Source of the DNA: RGIG3159 sp045640565
Lineage (GTDB): Bacteria; Bacillota; Clostridia; Oscillospirales; Oscillospiraceae
Direction of reading: 5' to 3'
NCBI GenBank assembly: GCA_045640565.1
Contig: JAZUFG010000066.1
Span: forward strand, 1-42,271
Length of the DNA: 42,271 nt
Positions within the stretch are counted from its first letter, which is position 1. Every line of letters begins with the position of its first letter. The translations under genes were made by a program, and so were the position numbers. Below are positions 37,366-42,271 of this stretch, piece by piece. Below the pieces are notes generated by a model. The model worked only from the letters and a program-made list of their open reading frames with translations. It had not been told where the DNA came from and made no database searches.

Positions 37366-38601
37366 ATGAACAAGTACAGAGATTTCGACAACTATTTGAA
37401 GGAATACCCCAATGAGGAGGGATTTTTCGGCCCCTATGGCGGCAATTATCTGGATGATCCCGATCTGATTCGGGCTTTCAACGAATATGCCGAGGGCTAC
37501 AACACCATCGCCCAAAGCGCCCAATTCATTGCAGAGCTCCGCAGAATCCGCAGAGATTTCCAGGGGCGGCCCACGCCTGTCTATCACTGCCAGCGCCTTT
37601 CCAATATGCTGGGAAGAACGCAGATCTATCTGAAACGGGAAGACCTGAACCATACCGGCGCCCATAAGCTGAATCACTGCATGGGTGAAGGCCTTCTTGC
37701 AAAATACATGGGCAAGAAAAAGCTGATCGCCGAGACCGGCGCCGGCCAGCACGGTGTTGCCCTTGCTACCGCTGCCGCTTACTTCGGTTTGGAATGTGAC
37801 ATCTACATGGGCGCTGTGGATATTGCCAAGCAGGCCCCCAATGTCACCAGAATGAAGATTTTGGGTGCAAGAGTCGTCTGTGTTGAAGAAGGCAACAAGA
37901 CCCTCAAGGAAGCAGTGGACGCGGCATTCCGGGCCTATTCTCACGAGTATAAAGACGCCATCTACTGCATCGGCACTGCAGCCGGTCCCCACCCCTTCCC
38001 CCTGATGGTCCGGGATTTCCAAATGGTGGTAGGCGACGAGGCCCGGGCGCAGTTTACGGAGATGACCGGTCATCTCCCGGATAAGGTCGTGGCCTGCGTA
38101 GGCGGCGGCTCCAACTCCATCGGCATGTTTACTCCCTTCCTGGCAGATCCCGTTGAGCTCTACGGCGTGGAACCCCTCGGAAAAGGCTCCGGCTATGGGC
38201 AGAATGCCGCCAGCATCACTTACGGCAGCACGGGAATCATGCACGGCTTCAAAAGCTACATGCTGGCCGATGAAAAGGGAGAACCTGCAGAGGTTTATTC
38301 CAATGCCAGCGGCCTGGACTATCCGGCTGCAGGCCCGGAACACGCGCTGCTGCACGACATGAAGCGTGTCAATTATGTGACCGTAGGTGATGAAGAGGCT
38401 ATTGAAGCCCTCTTCCTCCTTTCCCGCTATGAGGGAATCATTCCCGCAATCGAAAGCTCCCATGCCTTGGCCTTTGCCATCCGGGAAGCCCGGGAAAAGG
38501 GCAAGCCCGAATCCATCCTCGTGAATCTTTCCGGCCGCGGAGACAAGGACCTTGACTTCGTTGTCGAGCACTACGGATACGGAGAAAAATATCTCAAGTA
38601 A
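37366..38601 (+). CDS. trpB: Tryptophan synthase beta chain
   Basis: A 411-residue PLP enzyme joining indole and serine to make tryptophan. PLP Lys101 sits in REDLNHTGAHKLNHCMG and the catalytic Glu123 in IAETGAGQHGVALATAAA. The phosphate loop is GGGSNSIGMF, and PEHALLHDMKR is standard TrpB1. The open frame begins at 37312, but the ATG at 37366 follows AAAGGAAAAAT and gives the normal N-terminus MNKYRDFDNYLKE. No trpA or other trp genes are in the window; the gene is alone between a T-box and a terminator, which suggests indole salvage or a trpA located elsewhere. Confidence 0.97.
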   Translation: MNKYRDFDNYLKEYPNEEGFFGPYGGNYLDDPDLIRAFNEYAEGYNTIAQSAQFIAELRRIRRDFQGRPTPVYHCQRLSNMLGRTQIYLKREDLNHTGAHKLNHCMGEGLLAKYMGKKKLIAETGAGQHGVALATAAAYFGLECDIYMGAVDIAKQAPNVTRMKILGARVVCVEEGNKTLKEAVDAAFRAYSHEYKDAIYCIGTAAGPHPFPLMVRDFQMVVGDEARAQFTEMTGHLPDKVVACVGGGSNSIGMFTPFLADPVELYGVEPLGKGSGYGQNAASITYGSTGIMHGFKSYMLADEKGEPAEVYSNASGLDYPAAGPEHALLHDMKRVNYVTVGDEEAIEALFLLSRYEGIIPAIESSHALAFAIREAREKGKPESILVNLSGRGDKDLDFVVEHYGYGEKYLK

Positions 38602-38617
38602 TCTCCCTTCCGGATGA

Positions 38618-38651
38618 AAAACAGCTCTTGGAGCATTCCAAGAGCTGTTTT
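38618..38651. terminator. Bidirectional terminator between trpB and the DUF2461 gene
   Basis: A perfect 15-bp stem (AAAACAGCTCTTGGA/TCCAAGAGCTGTTTT) with a GCAT loop, shared by convergent genes. Confidence 0.92.
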
Positions 38652-38652
38652 C

Positions 38653-39309
38653 TTATTCTAACGAGAGAAAATACTGATAAAGGGGCAGGAGCTTCTGCAG
38701 GTCCTCTCTCACCCGCTCTGCCAATTCCGGAGTGAAAAGCTCTTCTCCGGGGGCAATGGGGTGCTCCAAAAGGAAGCTGCGGAAATTGTAATAGGGTTCC
38801 GCCTTCGGATCCTCGCAGACTTTTTTCTTTTTATAGCTGTCCCCCGAAAAAGACAGGCCTGTGGATTCCTCGCAGTTCCGAAGAATTTTCGGGAATCGGT
38901 CAGGGTGCTCCAGAAGGTCCTTCCGATAGGCTGTCAGGACCGCGGGATTGGGTTTCCAGTCCACAAAGCCGTAATTTGCAGCCTCGGGGCGGATCTCAAA
39001 ATAGAGGCAGGGATGCTCTCCCCAATAAAAAGCATCCGGCCGGAGTGAGATCCAGAGGCTATCTTTATAGGGGCCGTTGGGCTGGGGCATCCGAAGGTCC
39101 CGGTATATTCTGGAAACCTTGCAGGCCATCCCCGGAAAATCTGCGAAGGGCTTATAGATTTCCGCTGCCAGTGCCTTCATAGGGCCGTAGAGATAACGGA
39201 GATAATCTTCCTTGTGCTCCAAAAACCAATCCCGATTATTGTTGAGACGAATCCCCCAAAGGAAATCAAAGGTTTCCGGGCGAAAACCCTCAAAAAGATT
39301 CTCTTTCAT
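38653..39309 (-). CDS. DUF2461 family protein
   Basis: A 218-residue protein matching the DUF2461/TIGR02453 pattern. Its N-terminus reads FEGFRPETFDFLWGIRLNNNRDWFLEHKEDYLRYLYGPMKALAAEI. The mid-part has KVSRIYRDLRMPQPNGPYKDSLWISL and YFEIRPEAANYGF. The family is widespread and functionally uncharacterised. It overlaps the DprA-like gene by 4 bases, so it belongs to the helicase operon. Confidence 0.85.
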   Translation of the reverse strand: MKENLFEGFRPETFDFLWGIRLNNNRDWFLEHKEDYLRYLYGPMKALAAEIYKPFADFPGMACKVSRIYRDLRMPQPNGPYKDSLWISLRPDAFYWGEHPCLYFEIRPEAANYGFVDWKPNPAVLTAYRKDLLEHPDRFPKILRNCEESTGLSFSGDSYKKKKVCEDPKAEPYYNFRSFLLEHPIAPGEELFTPELAERVREDLQKLLPLYQYFLSLE

Positions 39310-40124
39310 AATTCCTCCCCGAGGAAGGGCTTTGCCCCTTCTCTCTGCAAATGTGCCGAGCCTTCCGTACCGTCCGGATAATAATACACTTCCGTCCAGC
39401 CATGGAGCAGATTCCTGTGGGTGCCGCTCCAGGTCCCGCCTCTTCCATCCTCAACCTGCGCCACATAGACCCGATCTCCCATGCAGTGAATCAGGCGATT
39501 GCGGCTCAATGCCCGGAATGAGGAAAAAGCATAGTCCGGCCCGTCCTCTGAAATGTAGAGGTGATCCTTGCTCCCCTTTCGGTCCAGAAGCCGGTCCGAT
39601 ACAAAAGAAAGCACCTGGCCGCCTGCTTTCAGGCAGGCATCCTGTGCTGTCCGGTCCGCCCCGCGGGCATCCCCGGAGCAAAGAACCTTTCCCCTGCGGG
39701 CAGCTTCCTCTCCCCGCTCCATGGCAAAGCAGCGGTTTTCCTCCCGGAGATTTCGGCTGCCGACCAAAGAAAGGGCACTCTTCCCCAAAAGTTTCCGATT
39801 TCCCAAAAGGAACAGCAGAGGCGGTGTGTCCTCACCCAGCTTTTTTCGCAGATTCTCCGGATAGTCCGGGCTCAGCACCGTGCAGACCTCCACGCCTTTG
39901 GAGGACCAGAGGCTGAGCCTTTCCTGCACGGCTTTTCCCCTCTCCAGAAGCTTGCAGATCCGTTCCTGCTCTTTTCCTTCACAAAGGGCAAGAACGGTTT
40001 CCTCTGTCTGCAGAGGGACTCCCGCTTTCCTTCTGAGGGAATCATACTGGCTCAGAGTCAAGGGCAGAACCGTATCGCCAAGCCGGCAGCAAAGAAGAGC
40101 CAGAATTCTTTCTTCCGCTGTCAT
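39306..40124 (-). CDS. Divergent DprA/SMF-like (SLOG fold) protein
   Basis: A 272-residue protein. Residues 85-205 resemble the Rossmann-like core of DprA: LSPDYPENLRKKLGEDTPPLLFLLGNRKLL, then SLVGSRNLREENRCF, then SGDARGADRTAQDACLKAGGQVLSFV, then FRALSRNRLIHCMGDRVYVAQVEDGRGGTWSGT. In ordinary DprA the matching pieces are GSR, SGxAxGID, RNR and SGSLIT. Canonical DprA loads RecA on incoming single-stranded DNA. Here the GID site is GAD and there is no C-terminal winged helix; it ends in a short tail. It could be a second DprA-like protein with another role. It overlaps the helicase stop by one base (TGATG). Confidence 0.75.
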   Translation of the reverse strand: MTAEERILALLCCRLGDTVLPLTLSQYDSLRRKAGVPLQTEETVLALCEGKEQERICKLLERGKAVQERLSLWSSKGVEVCTVLSPDYPENLRKKLGEDTPPLLFLLGNRKLLGKSALSLVGSRNLREENRCFAMERGEEAARRGKVLCSGDARGADRTAQDACLKAGGQVLSFVSDRLLDRKGSKDHLYISEDGPDYAFSSFRALSRNRLIHCMGDRVYVAQVEDGRGGTWSGTHRNLLHGWTEVYYYPDGTEGSAHLQREGAKPFLGEEL

Positions 40125-41317
40125 CAGAAATTCCTCCTGCGGGGCTTTGGCGGCTCCGCTTCCGCGGGCTCCACAGGAACCAGATTCGCATCCCCGTCAA
40201 AGGTCATGGGCTGAATAGCATAGCCCGTGCGCTTTGCGATCTCCTCCAGCTTTGCCTTTTCCGGGAAGGAGCCCAGAATTGTCCAGGCAACGCCCTTTTT
40301 TCTGGCACGGCCGGTCCTTCCGATCCTGTGGATATAATAATCGTTTTCATCGGGAACATCATAGTTGAGGACACAGTCCACATCGTCCACGTCAATACCC
40401 CGGGAGGCAACATCCGTGGCCACCAGAACAGCAAGCTTTCCGGCTTTGAAGGTCTCCATGGTTTTCTCCCGCTTTTCCTGACGGATATCTCCATGGATAC
40501 AATCTGCATCCAGGCCCTCTCTGCGAAGGGAATCGCTGAGATTCTGGCACATGGTTTTCGTGTTGCAGAAAACGATGACCCGATCCCAGCCCAGACTCTT
40601 CAGAAGGTGCGCTGCCACGGGTTCCTTCAGTGCCTGCGGAACCTCTATGCTGAATTGATCGATATCCGGCTTGCTTTCCGCCTTGGGCTCCACCGTGATC
40701 TCCACCTCGTTTTTCTGGTAGAGCCAGGAAACCGTCTGCACTTCCTGAGAAACCGTAGCAGAGAAAAGGCCGACGCACTTTTTATTGGGAATTTTGTTCA
40801 GGATCGCGGTCACATCGTCATAGAAGCCCATATCCAGCATGCGGTCTGCCTCGTCCAGAACAACGGTGTGAATCTTCCCGAAATGGACCGTATGCCTCTT
40901 GTAGTGGTCCATAAGTCTGCCGGGAGTGGCAACTAAGATCTGAGGCTTTTGCTTCAGGGCCTTCAGCTGAGGTTCCATCTTGGCGCCTCCGTAGAGAACA
41001 GCCACGCGGATCCCCTCCATAAAGGAGAGCAGAGAACGGAGCTCCTCCCCGATCTGGATGGCAAGCTCCCGGGTCGGAGCCAAAACCAGGCTTTGGGCCT
41101 CCTCCAGACTGCGGTCAATATGCATGATCATGGGAATTCCGAAGGCAAAGGTTTTTCCCGTGCCCGTAGGAGCCTTGGCCATCACATCCTTCCAGTCAAG
41201 AAAGGGCGGAATTGCCTCTTCCTGAACCCGCGTGGCATAGATGAGCCCCCGGCTCTCCAGGGCTTTCAATATTTCTTTAGAAACACCCAGTTCTGAAAAC
41301 TTTTTGCACTCTTCCAT
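40124..41317 (-). CDS. DEAD-box RNA helicase
   Basis: A 397-residue ATP-dependent RNA helicase with all core motifs: Q-motif region FSELGVSKEILKALESRG...VQEEAIP, Walker A APTGTGKT, PTRELA, TPGR, DEAD in VLDEADRMLD, SAT, then VATDVASRGIDV and HRIGRTGRA. The C-terminal extension is short (about 30 residues, ending basic PKPRRRNF). The ATG at 41317 is the only plausible start downstream of the promoter, as its -35 covers the longer frame's first codon at 41386. The ribosome binding site is weak (AGAAAGAAA). It is the first gene of a three-gene operon. Confidence 0.93.
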   Translation of the reverse strand: MEECKKFSELGVSKEILKALESRGLIYATRVQEEAIPPFLDWKDVMAKAPTGTGKTFAFGIPMIMHIDRSLEEAQSLVLAPTRELAIQIGEELRSLLSFMEGIRVAVLYGGAKMEPQLKALKQKPQILVATPGRLMDHYKRHTVHFGKIHTVVLDEADRMLDMGFYDDVTAILNKIPNKKCVGLFSATVSQEVQTVSWLYQKNEVEITVEPKAESKPDIDQFSIEVPQALKEPVAAHLLKSLGWDRVIVFCNTKTMCQNLSDSLRREGLDADCIHGDIRQEKREKTMETFKAGKLAVLVATDVASRGIDVDDVDCVLNYDVPDENDYYIHRIGRTGRARKKGVAWTILGSFPEKAKLEEIAKRTGYAIQPMTFDGDANLVPVEPAEAEPPKPRRRNF

Positions 41318-41357
41318 TTTCTTTCTATAATCCCTTCCGGCAATGTTTTCTCCCCAA

Positions 41358-41386
41358 ATTATAGCACCCACTATTCCCCTTTGCAA
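41358..41386 (-). promoter_or_regulatory. Promoter of the helicase operon
   Basis: On the minus strand TTGCAA (41381-41386), a 17-base spacer and a perfect TATAAT (41358-41363). The leader is only about 35 bases. Confidence 0.88.
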
Positions 41387-41557
41387 CTTGATTCCCGGAG
41401 AAAGGGGATCGGAAGTCCTCCCTTTCTATTCTGCCTTTGTAATAATGGCATTCGAATATTACGAGAAAGAAGAAGATGGAGAACTTTGTCCCCTGCGAAA
41501 AGCTATCAAAGAAAAAAGAGGCACCCAACGCCGAGCGTTCCAAAGGACACTCGGCGA
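41387..41557. other. Intergenic stretch before the palindromic array
   Basis: No credible coding frame. A hairpin-like segment at about 41529-41556 (GCCGAG...CTCGGC with GTTCC/GGAC inside) may be an eroded first unit of the array that follows. Confidence 0.4.
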
Positions 41558-41729
41558 ACGATGTGTTCCGCTGCGTGGAACGTGATGTGCCTTACGGTGT
41601 GATGTTCGCCTGCGGCGAGTGATGTGCGCCTCGACGGCGCATGAGTGGAACACATCACATCACTTTTGCGAAGCAAAAACATCACTGTGCGACAGCACAA
41701 CATCACTTGCCCGTCAGGGCAAACATCAC
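41558..41729. repeat. Array of small palindromes separated by GTGATGT/ACATCAC words
   Basis: GTGATGT occurs at 41582, 41599 and 41619, with a degenerate ACGATGT at 41558. Its complement ACATCAC occurs at 41652, 41657, 41679, 41700 and 41723. Between the words are short hairpins of unrelated sequence: GTTCC/GGAAC (41565-41581), TCGCC/GGCGA (41606-41618), GCGCC/GGCGC (41626-41640), TTTTGC/GCAAAA (41664-41678), TGTGC/GCACA (41686-41699) and TTGCCC/GGGCAA (41707-41722). Because the word flips at the centre, the two halves can also pair, making a branched structure. There is no transposase or CRISPR character. Function unknown. Confidence 0.88.
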
Positions 41730-41764
41730 TAAAATGCTATGCCGGAAAAATACCTGCTGAAAAC

Positions 41765-41804
41765 AAAGAAAGACTGATTTTTTTGATATAATCAGTCTTT
41801 CTTT
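41765..41804. terminator. Long hairpin after the palindromic array
   Basis: 15-base perfect arms (AAAGAAAGACTGATT/AATCAGTCTTTCTTT) with a 10-base T-rich loop. A- and T-rich flanks allow termination in either direction, but no gene clearly ends here. Confidence 0.6.
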
Positions 41805-41934
41805 ATTAAGAGCGCACTTACTCACCACCTATGTGGTATTTGTGCTTTAGAACTGTCCTTTAGAACACCGCTCAAACCAGGTGCCTCTTTTGTCTAAGAC
41901 CCACCAAACTGTACGTTTCGGTAGGTAAGACCAC
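41805..41934. other. Intergenic stretch with small inverted repeats
   Basis: ACCAC/GTGGT (around 41824-41834) and an imperfect ACCCACC/GGTAGGT pair (around 41899-41926). No gene is evident. Confidence 0.35.
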
Positions 41935-41973
41935 AAAAAAGGTACGCATGCGGGTTGTCTAATGCTGCGTACC
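41935..41973 (-). terminator. Terminator after the TfoX-like gene
   Basis: GGTACGC/GCGTACC (7 bp) with a 19-base loop that can pair further (GCA/TGC), followed on the minus strand by six T residues, 28 bases past the stop. Confidence 0.75.
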
Positions 41974-42000
41974 CTCTAAACAAACCGGGATTTATCAGTC

Positions 42001-42271
42001 TCATTTGGCTTTCTTGGGTTTCTTTTCCGGAAGCTCTGTATACATACTATCCAGAAGTTCTAGAACAAGCGCCGTATCTTCAAATCTATCAAATACATAC
42101 ATCAGTGTCTTTGAACCTTCATACGGATAACGCAGTTCGGAATCTGCAAGTAGCCTGTCCGATGTCGGCGTTCTCTTCAAAAACAGTTCATTATCGCAAA
42201 TGTCACCTATCAGCTTACCATTGAGGTATACAAGATATCCGCCCATCATCGATTTTATGACAATATCACCG
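42001..42271 (-). CDS. TfoX N-terminal-domain-like protein, partial at window edge
   Basis: Only the C-terminal roughly 90 residues are in the window; the frame is still open at 42271, so the methionine at 42249 need not be the start (the upstream codons read GDIVIKS). The segment SMMGGYLVYLNGKLIGDICDN, then ELFLKRTPTSDRLL, then YPYEGSKTLMYVFD, with the lysine/proline-rich end PEKKPKKAK, matches stand-alone TfoX_N proteins. In proteobacteria TfoX/Sxy controls competence; Firmicute single-domain homologues are of unknown role. Confidence 0.8.
   Translation of the reverse strand, partial: GDIVIKSMMGGYLVYLNGKLIGDICDNELFLKRTPTSDRLLADSELRYPYEGSKTLMYVFDRFEDTALVLELLDSMYTELPEKKPKKAK

Noticed and set aside
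35531..38571. Two long minus-strand frames (over 500 codons each) opposite the kinase and trpB genes
   Set aside because: Antisense shadows of clearly identified genes; one would also run through the T-box leader.
41343..41602. Overlapping plus-strand frames of 73-80 codons upstream of the palindromic array
   Set aside because: No ribosome binding site, starting over the helicase promoter and running into the repeat array; composition looks non-coding.
41558..41729. Possible CRISPR array
   Set aside because: The repeated word is only 7 bases, switches strand at the centre, and the intervening pieces are themselves palindromes of 10-17 bases; no cas genes.

Overview
The window looks like a chromosomal segment from a Clostridia-class Firmicute (Bacillota). 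The best guess is a gut Lachnospiraceae or Oscillospiraceae type, with G+C around 50% by eye. Supporting signs are strong AGGAGG ribosome binding sites, an hrcA-grpE-dnaK-dnaJ operon with a CIRCE operator, a tryptophan T-box, a class I lysyl-tRNA synthetase, and lipoprotein and DUF families typical of that class. No rRNA, tRNA, phage, transposase or CRISPR was seen. Most of the segment is ordinary core genome with compact operons.

Layout. 30-2220 (minus): zinc-ribbon membrane protein, an AAA kinase-CYTH fusion and a Nudix hydrolase. 2526-7918 (minus): two paralogous pairs of polar amino-acid ABC transporter genes. Each pair is a substrate-binding/permease fusion plus an ATPase with an extra C-terminal domain. 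8235-10680 (minus): D-Ala-D-Ala carboxypeptidase, a membrane protein and RpiB. 10882-15605 (minus): the heat-shock operon. 15753-16136 (minus): a small zinc-ribbon membrane protein. 16427-18992 (plus): rpsO and pnp. 19100-22657 (minus): an amino-sugar operon (glmM, a left-handed beta-helix acyltransferase-like protein, a GntR regulator, nagB), divergent from a GH25 lysozyme (22880-23857). 23953-25230 (minus): an MFS carrier. 25504-29216: a carbohydrate ABC importer with permeases on minus and binding lipoprotein on plus, and no ATPase. 29442-32805 (minus): class I LysRS with a C-terminal tRNA-binding domain, and a CapA-like phosphoesterase. 33066-37057 (plus): LacI regulator, sugar isomerase and FGGY kinase. 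37128-38601 (plus): Trp T-box and a lone trpB. 38653-41317 (minus): DEAD-box helicase, divergent DprA-like protein and DUF2461 protein. 41558-42271: a palindromic repeat array and the truncated end of a TfoX-like gene.

Four signals go beyond routine annotation. (1) A conserved promoter-proximal leader made of tandem hairpins recurs upstream of four unrelated genes (zinc-ribbon gene, MFS gene, LysRS, LacI regulator), always in the sense orientation. It starts about where transcription should start, and its stems differ in sequence while keeping pairing. (2) An array at 41558-41729 alternates a 7-base word (GTGATGT, switching to ACATCAC at the centre) with small hairpins of unrelated sequence. 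(3) Both amino-acid binding/permease fusions carry the two lobes of the binding domain in swapped order, as a circular permutation would. (4) Their partner ATPases share a C-terminal extension that faintly resembles a degenerate GHKL (anti-sigma-factor-like) fold.

All homology statements come from reading motifs and from memory of the families; no search was run.
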